Source: Actinospineispora eucalypti
GTDB taxonomy: Bacteria; Actinomycetota; Actinomycetes; Mycobacteriales; Pseudonocardiaceae
Assembly (NCBI GenBank): GCA_014208095.1
Contig: JACHMT010000005.1
Location: forward strand, 1,550,001-1,614,000
Direction: 5' to 3'
Length of the DNA stretch: 64,000 nt
Shown here: piece by piece, positions 53,124 to 62,211 of the stretch
Layout: each line of letters begins with the position of its first letter
How positions within the stretch are numbered: position 1 is the stretch's first letter
Position numbers and translations under genes: made by a program
The notes under the pieces: generated by a model
What the model was told of the DNA's origin: nothing
What the model saw: only the letters and a program-made list of their open reading frames with translations
Database searches by the model: none

Positions 53124-54443
53124 TTAGGCCGGTCCGGGAACTGGTTCGGCCGGCGTCTGCGCTGGTTGGGTCTGCCGGGCCGCGCCGGGCATCAGCACCA
53201 GGGCGATCAGGGAGACCACCGCGCAGGCGACGATGTACCAGCTGATTCCGGTGCTCGAACCGGTCTTCGCCAGCACCGCCGCCGCGATCAGTGGCGCCGG
53301 GCCGCCGGCGATCACCGAGGCCAACTGGTAGCCAAGACCGGCGCCGCTGTAGCGCACGTTGGTGCCGAACGTCTCCGCGATGAGCGCGGCCTGCGGCCCG
53401 TACTGGACGTCGTGCACCACCAGCGAGATGACGATGGCCAGCAGCACCAGCCCGGAGGAACGGGTGTCCAGCAGCTGGAAGTACGGGAATGCGTACAGCC
53501 CGGTGCACACCACGCCGATGCCGTACACCAGTTTGCGGCCGAACCGGTCGGACAGGTGTCCGAACAGTGGCACGCTGACCAGCCCGAGCGCGGCGGCGAC
53601 CATGGTGTCGTTGAGCAGTTGGCCCCGGGGGAGCCCCAGCTGTTTGGTGCCGTAGGTCAGTACGAAGGTGATGAACAGGTAGAACGGCGCCTGCTCGGAC
53701 AACCGTACGAACGCCGAAGTGAGGATCTCCCGGGGGTGTCGCCGAATCGCTTCCCACACCGGGGTGCGCTCCACCGCGCGACGCTGCTTGACCTCGGCGA
53801 AGTCCGGGCTCTCCATGACCCGCAGCCGCACCCACAGACCCAGCGCGATGAGCACCACGCTGAACAGGAACGGCAGCCGCCACCCCCAGCTGAGGAACCC
53901 GGGCCCGGACAGCGCACTGCTCGCCTGTACCGCGCCGGTGGACAGCAGCAAGCCGATCGGCACGCCCAGCTGCGGCATGCTGGCCATCAGACCCCGGCGG
54001 CGCTCGGCGCCCCACTCCATGGACAGCAGCACCGAGCCACCCCACTCGCCGCCCACCCCGATGCCCTGCGCGACCCGCAGCAGGGTGAGCACGATCGGCG
54101 CGACCACGCCCATCGTCGCGTAGCCGGGCAACAGCCCGATCAGCGTGGTGGCCACACCCATCAGCAGCAGCGTGCTGACCAAGGTCGCCTTGCGGCCCAC
54201 CCGGTCGCCGTAGTGCCCGAACACCGCCGCTCCCACCGGGCGGGCGGCAAACCCGACGAACAGCGTGGCGAACGACTGGAGTATCCCGGACCCGGGTGAG
54301 CTGTGTGGGAAGAACACCGCTGGGAAGGCCAGCGCGGCGATCGTGCCGTACAGGAAGAAGTCGTACCACTCGATTGTCGTGCCGACGGTGCTGGCGATCA
54401 CGGCGCGGCGCCGGTGCACGCGGTCCTGGGGTGGGTTCGTCAT
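53124..54443 (-). CDS. MFS metabolite:proton symporter (MHS family)
   Basis: A 439-residue transporter with 12 hydrophobic segments. The MHS/ShiA/KgtP signatures are clear: STVGTTIEWYDFFLYGTIAA, FVGFAARPVGAAVFGHYGDR, GRKATLVSTLLLMG and AQGIGVGGEWGGSVLL. Members import organic acids or osmolytes such as shikimate, alpha-ketoglutarate or proline/betaine; the substrate cannot be told here. ATG at 54443 has GGGAGG upstream, better than the extended frame to 54611. Confidence 0.9.
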   Translation of the reverse strand: MTNPPQDRVHRRRAVIASTVGTTIEWYDFFLYGTIAALAFPAVFFPHSSPGSGILQSFATLFVGFAARPVGAAVFGHYGDRVGRKATLVSTLLLMGVATTLIGLLPGYATMGVVAPIVLTLLRVAQGIGVGGEWGGSVLLSMEWGAERRRGLMASMPQLGVPIGLLLSTGAVQASSALSGPGFLSWGWRLPFLFSVVLIALGLWVRLRVMESPDFAEVKQRRAVERTPVWEAIRRHPREILTSAFVRLSEQAPFYLFITFVLTYGTKQLGLPRGQLLNDTMVAAALGLVSVPLFGHLSDRFGRKLVYGIGVVCTGLYAFPYFQLLDTRSSGLVLLAIVISLVVHDVQYGPQAALIAETFGTNVRYSGAGLGYQLASVIAGGPAPLIAAAVLAKTGSSTGISWYIVACAVVSLIALVLMPGAARQTQPAQTPAEPVPGPA

Positions 54444-54731
54444 TGGACCTCCCAAAGTGGCTGAGCCATTCGGCCAGGCAGCCAGTGGGCCGGAATGTTG
54501 CTGGCCTGAGCCGGTCGCGTCAAGAGGGAGCGAGGCGGGGGCAGGTGCTGTGTCAGGTCTCGCGAGCGGTTCACCGCGCCCCGGCCAACGCCGCAGTGGA
54601 CGAACAGGCAATCGCGAGTTCGGATCCCGAGTTCTCAGTCGGGCATCCGGGTCCCAGAGAATTCACATCTGGCGCTCCTAGGGTGACCCGGCCGCGTGAC
54701 CAACACGCGCGGTGAGTCGAAGGGTGGCGCG

Positions 54732-54860
54732 GTGAATCTGCTGCAGGCTGTGGCGCTGGGCGTGGTGGAGGGGCTGACGGAGTTCCTGCCGGTGTCCTCG
54801 ACCGGGCATCTGACGATCGCCGAAAAGTTGCTGGGCTTGCGGGTGGATCGCATTATGTAG
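54732..54860 (+). pseudogene. Undecaprenyl-diphosphatase UppP (BacA), N-terminal fragment
   Basis: GTG 54732 opens NLLQAVALGVVEGLTEFLPV and SSTGHLTIAEKLLGL, the first helix and catalytic loop of UppP/BacA, then ends after 42 residues at TAG 54860. The full protein has about 270. The break is at about 54850, directly before a 27-bp palindromic operator, so a deletion joined the uppP start to foreign upstream sequence. Confidence 0.85.
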
Positions 54861-54883
54861 TGTTTCTACTGTAGCTGTTCTAC
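54857..54883. promoter_or_regulatory. 27-bp palindromic operator, copy A
   Basis: GTAG (54857), five bases, CTACTGTAG (54866-54874), five bases, CTAC (54880). All four quarter-sites are exact. It is 41 bp before the start of the SRPBCC gene. Copies B and C at 60172 and 62185 share the same spacing. Confidence 0.75.
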
Positions 54884-54924
54884 TTGAGTGCGGGGTTGTG
54901 ACGGTAGCGTGCGCGGAGGAACGA

Positions 54925-55431
54925 GTGGATGCGCTCGGTGCTCGCCCTCGAATGGGTCCGCCCAGCGGGTACGCGTCGCGCCGGCGGACAGGCCGCTGGC
55001 TGGAGGAATCGCACTCGGTGACCGTGCCGCGTCCGCTCACCGTGGTGACCGACCACATCGCGGACTTCGCTCACGTCGCCGCTGCGCTTCCCGCCGTGCT
55101 CGTCTGTGCCCGGCTCGATACTGGCGTGCCCCGGGTCGGCTCGCGCTGGCGGGTTCGGATCGGCGGCTTTCGGCTCCCGGGAGAGCTCGAGTGCACGTTG
55201 ACGCGGCGGCGGCCACATTGGGTCACCTTCACCGCCAGCCGCGCCGGCGCGGCCTTCACGCTCGACTACGCCTGTGTCGACCTTGACCATTCCACCGAGG
55301 TGCACGCCTCGTTGCAGTATGAGGAGGCGCGTGGGCCGGCCGGGTGCGGTCGCTGGTTGATCGCCAGGCCCCTGGGGGCCGCGGTCCGTGCCGCGACTAG
55401 TGAGCTCGTCACCTGGTCGATCGATCAGTGA
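54925..55431 (+). CDS. SRPBCC (START/polyketide cyclase-like) domain protein
   Basis: A 168-residue protein. From about residue 35 it follows the SRPBCC ligand-binding fold: SVTVPRPLTVVTDHIADFAH, GVPRVGSRWRVRIGG and FTLDYACVDLDHSTEVHASL. Such proteins bind lipids or other hydrophobic ligands, no enzyme residues are recognised. GTG at 54925 has GGAGG five bases upstream; GTG 54898 is an alternative. A 27-bp palindrome lies just upstream, probably its operator. Confidence 0.65.
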   Translation: MDALGARPRMGPPSGYASRRRTGRWLEESHSVTVPRPLTVVTDHIADFAHVAAALPAVLVCARLDTGVPRVGSRWRVRIGGFRLPGELECTLTRRRPHWVTFTASRAGAAFTLDYACVDLDHSTEVHASLQYEEARGPAGCGRWLIARPLGAAVRAATSELVTWSIDQ

Positions 55432-55713
55432 GCTGAGGGGTTGGACCGGTCGCTGAGCGCACTCGCCGCGGACCAGATCGGCTCGGAGCGTAACGACGGG
55501 CGGTGGCCGCGGAATCGGTGCTAGGCGGCCAGCGGGGTGCACCCCCGTCCTCGCGGGGTGCGTCGGCCGGTATTCGCGGGTGATCTCGCCGCACGACCGG
55601 GTTGTTTCTCATCGGCTTCACATCAACGGGTTCCTACGGTGACCAACCGCGCCGGTCGGTGTGATCGGTTTCGTCGCCTCGGGTTGTCGCGGGGCCTGAC
55701 TGATGGGAGAGCG

Positions 55714-56613
55714 ATGTCCTCTTCGAAGCATTCGCGGAGAGGTATGGAAGTCCCCAGGCACGCTGCGGGGTATGTGATGCGGAAGCTGCCGCATGTCACC
55801 GTGTTGTTCTGGGTGCTGAAAACCATCGCGGTCACGTTGGGTGAGACCGCGGGAGATTTGTTCGGTATCGACCTCCAGCTCGGCTACGCCACCACCGCGA
55901 TCGTCTTCATGGTGTTCTTCTGCGTGGTGGTGACCCTGCAGGTGCGCGCGGACCGGTTTCACGCGGGCCTGTTCTGGGCGGTGGTGTTGTCGACCAGCAC
56001 GGTGGGCACCGAGATCTCGGACTTCATGAACCGGGGGTTCGGCCACGCCAGCGATGACGGCGGCGGCATCGGCTACACCTGGGGCGGGATCATCCTCGCC
56101 ACCATGTTGGCGGCCGTGTTCGTGGTGTGGTGGCGCACCGGGCAGACCTACGACGTGGAGAACATCGCCACCCGCAAGGGCGAGATCCTGTACTGGGTGG
56201 CGATCCTGATCTCCAACACCCTGGGCACCTCGAGTGGTGACGTGTTGGCCCATGACACCCCGCTGGGGTTCCGGGGCGCGTTCTTCGTGATCGCCGGGAT
56301 CATGGTGCTGCTGGTGGCCGCGCACTATCTGACCCCGATCAACGGCACGGTGCTGTTTTGGGTCGCGTTCGTGCTGACCCGCCCGCTGGGCGCAGCCGGC
56401 GGTGACTACCTGGTCAAACCGGTCGACGAGGACGGCCTGGGTTGGGGCACCTTGTGGGGTTCGGTCGCCCTGCTGGCCGCGCTGGTCGGGTTCGTCGTGT
56501 TCCAGACCGTTCAGCTGCGTCGTGATCCGCTCGAGCCGCTGCCCGCTCCCCGTAACCGCTTGACCGGCGAGCCGGAACGAGCCAACGGCGCGCTGGTGTC
56601 GCTGAGTGGCTGA
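55714..56613 (+). CDS. DUF347 (COG4705) repeat membrane protein
   Basis: A 299-residue membrane protein with about eight helices built from four DUF347 repeats: KLPHVTVLFWVLKTIAVTLG, GLFWAVVLSTSTVGTEISDF, ILYWVAILISNTLGTSSGD and VLFWVAFVLTRPLGAAGGDY. Related proteins occur next to two-component systems and envelope genes in many bacteria; their transport role is unknown. ATG 55714 has GGGAGA upstream. It converges with the histidine kinase gene, 43 bp between stops. Confidence 0.88.
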   Translation: MSSSKHSRRGMEVPRHAAGYVMRKLPHVTVLFWVLKTIAVTLGETAGDLFGIDLQLGYATTAIVFMVFFCVVVTLQVRADRFHAGLFWAVVLSTSTVGTEISDFMNRGFGHASDDGGGIGYTWGGIILATMLAAVFVVWWRTGQTYDVENIATRKGEILYWVAILISNTLGTSSGDVLAHDTPLGFRGAFFVIAGIMVLLVAAHYLTPINGTVLFWVAFVLTRPLGAAGGDYLVKPVDEDGLGWGTLWGSVALLAALVGFVVFQTVQLRRDPLEPLPAPRNRLTGEPERANGALVSLSG

Positions 56614-56656
56614 AAGGGGGACACCGGGTGGGGTGGGACCTGGCCCCGATCGGGTC

Positions 56657-58006
56657 TCACCCCACCACCAGCGTCGCGGGCAGCCAGATCGTGGCGACCG
56701 CGCCACCGGAGGGGCGGTTGTCGATGTGGGCGCTGCCGCCGTGCGCCTCGCTGATGGCGCGCACGATCGACAGGCCCAACCCGGTCCCTCCGGTATCGCG
56801 GGAACGGGCGTGTTCGGGACGCTGGAACCGCTCGAACGCGATGGGCAGGAAGTCCGGAGGCAGCCCGGGACCTTGGTCGGTGACCTCGATGGCGACGGCG
56901 CCGTCCGGGCGGCGGGCGGCGGCCAGAGCGACCGGGGTGGTGGGCGGGCTGTGCCCGATGGCATTGTCGAGCAGGTTGTTGACCGCCTGCAGCAGCCGGT
57001 CGGCGTCGGCGGTGATGCGCAGGTCGGCTGGGCATTCGACGGTGACCGGGGGCTGGTGGTCGCGGGCGTTGCCCCGGCGGGCGGCGGTGCGCAACAGCTG
57101 GTCGAGTTGGACCGGGGTCGGGCGCAGGATGGGTTGGTGGTTGTCCACCCTGGCCAGCAGCAACAGGTCCTCGGCCAGTCGGATCAGCCGTTCGGTCTCC
57201 TGGCTGGCTTCGGCGATGGCCTGGCGCAGCTGGGTGGCGTCGCGGTTGGGGCGGGCGGCCAGCTCGAGCTCGGTGCGCAGGATGGCCAGCGGGGTGCGTA
57301 GTTCGTGGCCGGCGTCGGCAACGAACCGCCGTTCGCGTTCCAGCGCGTCGTGCAACCGGTCCAGCAGCTCGTTGATGGTCGTGCCCAGCGCGGCGATCTC
57401 GTCTCGGGTGCCCGGTACGGCCAGGCGCCGCTCGGGGTCGTGGGCACTGATCGCGGCGGTCTGTTGACGCATGCGTTCGACCGGGCGCAGCGCCGCGGCG
57501 GCGAGCAGCCACGCGGCCAGCCCGGCCAATCCGACCGCTATGGGCCCCAGGATGAGGAACGCGGCGCGCACGCGTTCGACGGCGTCATCGGCGATGTCGG
57601 TGCCGGCGCCGACTACCACGAGCACCCGGGCACCGTCCGCCGGCGCGGTGGCGGCGAGGATCCGGGTGCGGCGGCTGTCGATCGTGGTGGTGAACACGGT
57701 CTGTCCGGCCAGCGCCTGTTGGCGCCGCGCCGGGGAGAGGTCGAATCCGGCGGCGCTGGCGTTGCTGGCCAGCACGGCGCCGTCCACGGTCTGGACCTGG
57801 GTGAGCTGCGCGCCCGAGACGAGTACCGGCGGCGCGGTGCCGGCGGCCAGCTGCTGGGTCAGCGCGGACAGCCGGGCGAGCAGCTCGTTGTCCGTGGTGT
57901 CGTCGAGGTTGTCGCGCAGCTGGTGCAGGAACAGCACCGCCGTCACCGCGATCGCGAGCGCGGTCGCGACCGCGAACAGCGCGGTCAGCCGAAGTTTCAG
58001 TGGCAT
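56657..58006 (-). CDS. Sensor histidine kinase
   Basis: A 449-residue kinase. First helix at residues 7-27, an external sensor of about 115 residues, second helix at about 148-172, then HAMP (RPVERMRQQTAAI), HisKA with the phospho-accepting H234 in FVADAGHELRTPL, and HATPase_c boxes NLLDNAIGHSP, DQGPGLPPDF and GGTGLGLSIV. It pairs with the response regulator encoded 25 bp upstream. The signal is unknown. Similar OmpR/kinase pairs next to DUF347 proteins respond to envelope or metal stress, which is only an analogy. Confidence 0.95.
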   Translation of the reverse strand: MPLKLRLTALFAVATALAIAVTAVLFLHQLRDNLDDTTDNELLARLSALTQQLAAGTAPPVLVSGAQLTQVQTVDGAVLASNASAAGFDLSPARRQQALAGQTVFTTTIDSRRTRILAATAPADGARVLVVVGAGTDIADDAVERVRAAFLILGPIAVGLAGLAAWLLAAAALRPVERMRQQTAAISAHDPERRLAVPGTRDEIAALGTTINELLDRLHDALERERRFVADAGHELRTPLAILRTELELAARPNRDATQLRQAIAEASQETERLIRLAEDLLLLARVDNHQPILRPTPVQLDQLLRTAARRGNARDHQPPVTVECPADLRITADADRLLQAVNNLLDNAIGHSPPTTPVALAAARRPDGAVAIEVTDQGPGLPPDFLPIAFERFQRPEHARSRDTGGTGLGLSIVRAISEAHGGSAHIDNRPSGGAVATIWLPATLVVG

Positions 58007-58031
58007 CTGGTCGGCATCCGGGTCGGCGGGG

Positions 58032-58745
58032 TCAGGGACGCCCGCCGGATCGTTCGAGCCCTCGTTCGCGCACGGGTTGCTCGCGGAGCCGGTATCCGGC
58101 GCCGCGCACGGTCTCCAGTTGCCGCAGCTGGAACGGTCGGTCGATCTTGCGGCGTAGGTAGAGCACGTACTGGTCGACCACGTTGGAGGTGCCGTCGTAG
58201 GCGTAGTCCCACACGTGTTCCAGGATCCGGGTACGCGAGAGCACCTGTCCGGGGTGGGTCAGGAACAGCCGCAGCAGCGCGAACTCCTTGGTCGAGAGCT
58301 CCAGCTCCGCGTCCCCGCGCCACGCGCGGCGGGTCGCCGGGTCCAGCCGCAGGTCCGCCGCGCTCAATTCGGTGGGGCGCTCGACCGCGCCGCGGCGGAT
58401 CAGCGCCCGCACCCGCGCGGACAGTTCGTCGAAGGAGAAGGGTTTGACCAGGTAGTCGTCGGCCCCGACGTCCAGGCCGGCGACCCGGTCGCTGATCGCG
58501 TCGCGCGCGGTGAGCATCAGTACCGGTACCCACCGCCGCTGTTGCCGCAGCTGTTGGCAGAGCTCGATGCCGCTGATGCCGGGCAGCATCACGTCCAGTA
58601 ACGCCGCGTCGTAGCCGAACTCACACGCGTGCCACAACCCGTCGGGTCCGGTGGCGGCCACGTCGACGGCGTAGCCCTCCTCCTCCAGGCCGCGCTTGAG
58701 CAGCGCCGCCATCCGGGGCTCGTCCTCGACCACCAACACACGCAT
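58032..58745 (-). CDS. OmpR-family response regulator
   Basis: A 237-residue regulator. The receiver domain starts MRVLVVEDEPRMAALLKRGL with phospho-acceptor D51 in ALLDVMLPG and the conserved lysine in DDYLVKPFSFDEL. The winged-helix effector domain has ELSTKEFALLRLFLTHPGQV, ILEHVWDYAYDGTSNVVD and ETVRGAGYRLRE. First gene of the two-component operon. ATG at 58745 fits the family start exactly. Confidence 0.95.
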   Translation of the reverse strand: MRVLVVEDEPRMAALLKRGLEEEGYAVDVAATGPDGLWHACEFGYDAALLDVMLPGISGIELCQQLRQQRRWVPVLMLTARDAISDRVAGLDVGADDYLVKPFSFDELSARVRALIRRGAVERPTELSAADLRLDPATRRAWRGDAELELSTKEFALLRLFLTHPGQVLSRTRILEHVWDYAYDGTSNVVDQYVLYLRRKIDRPFQLRQLETVRGAGYRLREQPVRERGLERSGGRP

Positions 58746-58858
58746 GCGGCCAGCGTAAAGAGGGCGGATGAGAACCGGATGAGAACCAGATGCGCCGGCT
58801 CGGCACGGCCAGCCAGCCTCATCATCATCACATCTTCGACAGACGAGCATCCGGTGTC

Positions 58859-59416
58859 ATGACGACACCAGCGCCGCACCCGATGGCGGAATCGCTCGAC
58901 GACGCGGTGGCGCGACCCCGACCAGGCCGGGAAATGACCGCTTCGGTTCGTGGCGCGATCCGGGGCGCTCTGCTCACGATGTCCAGGCAGGCCCACATCT
59001 TGCTCGGCGGTCTCGCCCCCGGCCCGTGGCCGGTCACGCGATCTATCAGGCTGCCACGAGAGGTAAGCGGATCAATGGGCGAGGAAGCGGGCCTGCCGAA
59101 CCGTGTGATCGACGGGAGGTACCTGTGCTGGAGGCTCACCCTCGCCACCCGGCCCGTGACCAGCGGCCGGTATCGAGCACGCCCTGGCCAGTACACGGGC
59201 ACCCCACCGGCCACGACCTTCCTGCGGGCCGCCACCCGGCCGGCTTCCCGCGGGGTCGCCACGATCCACCCCCAGGTGCGCGACGCCCTCGCCAAGATGA
59301 TCACCTGCTGGATCGGGCACCCGAATCACTACACCGACCCGGCCCTCGCGCTCGCCACCGTTCTGCGCCCGCACCAGCCACCGGGGCCCGCGCTGGACCG
59401 GCGGCGTGGATCATGA
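58859..59416 (+). CDS. Unknown protein coupled to PAP2 phosphatase
   Basis: A 185-codon frame from ATG 58859 whose stop overlaps the PAP2 start by four bases (ATGA), the main reason to call it. Composition is proline- and arginine-rich at first; the C-terminal part is more protein-like (QVRDALAKMITCWIGHPNHY, TDPALALATVL). No family recognised. It could be a leader or a spurious frame. It diverges from the response regulator. Confidence 0.4.
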   Translation: MTTPAPHPMAESLDDAVARPRPGREMTASVRGAIRGALLTMSRQAHILLGGLAPGPWPVTRSIRLPREVSGSMGEEAGLPNRVIDGRYLCWRLTLATRPVTSGRYRARPGQYTGTPPATTFLRAATRPASRGVATIHPQVRDALAKMITCWIGHPNHYTDPALALATVLRPHQPPGPALDRRRGS

Positions 59417-60171
59417 GCCTGACTGGACTCGACACGACGCTGTTTCTGGCCATCAACAACTTCGCGCGCGCCACGCCCTGGCTGCAACCCCTCGTCCGCG
59501 CCTACGCGGTCTACGGCGTGGCGCTGTTCGCCGTGCTCCTGCTGGCCGGCTGGTGGTCCGCGCGTACCGACTCCTCGCGCACGCCGCCTCGGGGCACCCC
59601 GTTACCGGCGTTGCCCGGTAGACCACGGGCCACGGCGCGGATGGCGGCGGCGCTGTGGGCGCCACTCGGGGTGCTGGTGGCGGTGGGAGCCAACCAACCG
59701 CTCGTGGCGCTGGTCGGCGAACCTCGCCCCGCCGCCTTGTATACCAACCTGCTGTTGCTTGTCCCCGCTAGTTCGGATCCCGCGTTGCCCAGCGATCACG
59801 CCGTCATGGCCGGAGCGAGCGCGGCCGGGTTGTTCCTGGTCAGTCGCCGCCTGGGCTGGTGGACGAGTGGGGCGGCGGTGGTGATGGCGTTCGCCCGGGT
59901 CTGTGTCGGCGCGCACCAGCCGTGGGATGTGATCTCCGGCCTCGGCTTCGGGGCGGTGATCAGCCCGCTCGGCTACGTGCTCTCCCGCCGGGTGCTGGCC
60001 TGGGCTGTCCAGGTCGCCGCGACCATGCGGCCGCGGCCACTGGTGACCACCGAACCACTCTTGGGCGTGACGGCTGCTCCGGTCAGGACCGGGGCCGTGA
60101 CCGGCGAAGACCTCTGCCGGAGCGGACCCGACCGGGAAACGTGGACGGGGCCGGGCCGATCACCCGCATAG
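59413..60171 (+). CDS. PAP2-family phosphatase, BcrC-like
   Basis: A 252-residue membrane protein with five to six helices and the three PAP2 motifs: the first ends in GEPRP, the second is LPSDHAVMAG and the third ARVCVGAHQPWD with the catalytic histidine. PSDH in place of PSGH is typical of BcrC-type undecaprenyl-pyrophosphate phosphatases, which recycle the lipid carrier of peptidoglycan. The lysine of motif 1 seems replaced by Q in NQPLVALVGEPRP. Opens FLAINNFARATPWL. It ends exactly where operator copy B begins. Confidence 0.85.
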   Translation: MSLTGLDTTLFLAINNFARATPWLQPLVRAYAVYGVALFAVLLLAGWWSARTDSSRTPPRGTPLPALPGRPRATARMAAALWAPLGVLVAVGANQPLVALVGEPRPAALYTNLLLLVPASSDPALPSDHAVMAGASAAGLFLVSRRLGWWTSGAAVVMAFARVCVGAHQPWDVISGLGFGAVISPLGYVLSRRVLAWAVQVAATMRPRPLVTTEPLLGVTAAPVRTGAVTGEDLCRSGPDRETWTGPGRSPA

Positions 60172-60198
60172 GTAGCATCGCTACAGTAGGAACTCTAC
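60172..60198. promoter_or_regulatory. 27-bp palindromic operator, copy B
   Basis: GTAG (60172), five bases, CTACAGTAG (60181-60189), five bases, CTAC (60195). All quarter-sites exact. It lies 33 bp before the FemAB-like start, directly after the PAP2 stop. Confidence 0.75.
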
Positions 60199-60231
60199 GT
60201 TCGTGGCTGGTGGCTAGTGAAGGGAAGCCCG

Positions 60232-61449
60232 ATGGACGCTGGCGCGCCGCCCCCGTGCGTGCCGATGGAGCCCGTCGACACGTCGTCTGGATCCGCGCGG
60301 AGGGTGCTGACGGGCGTGGTATCGGTCGAGACGCTTACCGAGCTTGAGCCTTGGCGGCGTGCGGTGTGGGATCGCTGGGCGGGCCAGTTCGCCGGCGGGG
60401 ATGTCCGCAGCTGTCCGGGTGGGCGACGTTGCGGGCTCAGGTGGGGTACCGGCCGCTGTACCTGCTGGCCTACCAGGACGGGCAGTTGCTGGGGGGCGCG
60501 CAGCTGTTGTTGCGCGGGCTGCCGTTGGTGGGCACGGTCGCCTACCTGCCCTACGGGCCGCTGATCACCCACGGCCCGGGCCGCGACACGGCCCGAGTGG
60601 CGCTGTGCGAGGCCTTGCGCGGGCTGCGACGGCGGGGCGTGCGCGCGCTGCTGGTCCAGCCTCCGCCCGGGGCCGAAGACGTCAGCGACGAGCTGTTCGA
60701 ACTGGGGTTCCGCGAGTCCGACGTGGGCATCGCGCCCACGGCCACCCTGCGTATCGGGCTCGACCGCGACGAGGCCGAACTGCGAGCCCGGTTGAGCCGG
60801 CGGCTGCGCACCTGGACCCGCCAGTGGGAAAGCCGCGGTGTGCGAGTCCGCATCGGCGGACCGGCTGACATCGCCGCGTTGGCCGAGTTGTCCGCGCGGA
60901 CCGCCGCGTATCAAGGCTTCACCAGCTTCCCTGCCTCCTACCTGCGGTTGCTGTATGAGGTGCTCGAACCGGGCGGGCGCGCCGTGCTGCTCGTCGCGGA
61001 GATCGGTGGTCGGCCCGTGGCGGCCGAGCTGTTCACCGGCTGCGGGGGCGTGTTGAAGTCCCGCATCACCGGGCTGGACCGCGAGCACCCCGAAGTGGCC
61101 CGGTTGCACACGTCGGCCGCGGTGATCTGGGCCGCGATCCGCTGGGCACGAGTGCGCGGCTACGACTGGTTCGACTTCGGCGGCCTGCACCAGGACACGG
61201 CAACCCGGTTTGCTGTCCGGAGAACCCTTCGACCGCACGAGCCTGCCCGGGCCGGACCAGTTCAAGCTCGGCTTCGGCGGCCAGACCTACCGCTACCCGC
61301 CGGCGGTCGAGCTCATCACGCCCGCGCCGGCGCGGCACGCCTACGACCTCGCCCGCCACAACCGCCACGGTCAACGCCTGGTCGCCCTCGCCAAGACCGC
61401 GCTGCGCAACGGGCCACCCACAACACTCCCCACTCACATCGGGCCGTGA
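60232..61449 (+). pseudogene. FemAB-like peptidyltransferase (GNAT fold) gene with two frameshifts
   Basis: ATG 60232 with GAAGGGA upstream starts in one frame (VETLTELEPWRRAVWDRWAG), shifts at about 60405 into the frame reading GWATLRAQVGYRPLYLLAY, RLSRRLRTWTRQWESRGVRV and IGGRPVAAELFTGCGGVLKS, then at about 61203 returns to the first frame for LSGEPFDRTSLPGPDQFKLG and YRYPPAVELI. Together they give a FemAB/lipid II aminoacyltransferase-like protein of about 405 residues. The first break needs one added base, the second one removed, so they compensate. Either a decayed gene or two sequence errors. Role would be cell-wall cross-bridge or related aminoacyl transfer. Confidence 0.75.
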
Positions 61450-61469
61450 CCGGCGCCCTCACCAGCACC

Positions 61470-61625
61470 GTCATCTGCCGCCCGGCCGCCACCCTCGCGT
61501 TGGTGCCGCCTCGGTCGCGGCCAGCGCGCGGGCCAGGGTGCTCAGGGTGAGTTGGTGACCCGCGACGTAGCACAGGATCCCGGCCGCGTCCACGCCCACC
61601 GCGGAGCGCTATCGCCGAGGAACAC
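61470..61625 (-). pseudogene. Phosphodiester glycosidase (NAGPA-like) fragment
   Basis: Minus strand reads RSAVGVDAAGILCYVAGHQL and TLSTLARALAATEA, matching a short conserved stretch near the end of NAGPA-domain envelope proteins (in which GVxxDGxLVYVAG is followed by LA-x-L-x-xAG). The rest of the domain is missing and the frame stops soon after. A remnant. Confidence 0.5.
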
Positions 61626-62184
61626 GAGAATCGTCAGCGGAAGGTCGCCTCAGACGCTGGAGCGAGGCATGCAACGCCGTCGCGGTCACGGAGCGCTCCA
61701 TCCGCCGGAGACCCGGGAGGCAACCGGCGATCCTCGCCGGCGCAACCGCTCTCGTCACCCTCAGCGTCCGTGCGCCCACATTCCGACCGTGCCACGACCG
61801 GAAACGATCTCGTGTGAGCGGAGTGGGCCGCACCACCCGACAGCGGGCACCCCGGATCGCGGACCTGCAGGTATGCGGCACAGACCAAGGTGACCACCGA
61901 CAACAGCAGTGCGAGACGCCGCCACTGCGACCCAGCGCTCACGATGTGCCCAGCTCGCGTCGCCACGGCCGCTGTCGTTGACGATCCCGAAGCTCCGCTC
62001 GACGGCCCGCGCGCCCCAGCCATCGTCTCGCCGCCCGTGGGGCGAAACGAGATCCGCGATCGTGCCTGGGTCCTCCAGCGCGGTGTGGTCTGCTCAGCCG
62101 GCCAACCCGTGCTGGGGTGCCTATCGAGTCCTCCTCCTGGCCCGCGCGGTTCGTCCTGGCTGAGAAAGCATCACATCCAAATAT
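61626..62184. other. Intergenic region, possible small membrane protein
   Basis: A 129-codon minus-strand frame (61634-62023) contains one hydrophobic segment (LALLLSVVTLVCAAYLQV) and several cysteines but no recognised family or ribosome-binding site. Otherwise nothing is seen before operator copy C. Confidence 0.3.
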
Positions 62185-62211
62185 GTAGATATTCTACTGT
62201 AGTGGTCCGAC
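62185..62211. promoter_or_regulatory. 27-bp palindromic operator, copy C
   Basis: GTAG (62185), five bases, CTACTGTAG (62194-62202), five bases, CGAC (62208, one mismatch to CTAC). It is in an A/T-rich spot about 325 bp before the MacB-like permease gene; the intervening 62212-62536 shows no supported gene. Confidence 0.65.

Noticed and set aside
52738..54369. Long minus-strand frame (541 codons) overlapping the MHS transporter
   Set aside because: It is a shadow of the transporter in another frame; only the unrelated end at 52738-52906 in a different frame looks coding.
56657..58745. The OmpR/kinase pair as the system acting on the 27-bp palindrome
   Set aside because: OmpR-type proteins normally bind direct repeats, not a four-part palindrome, and no copy of the site lies before this operon. 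Kept open only as a remote possibility.
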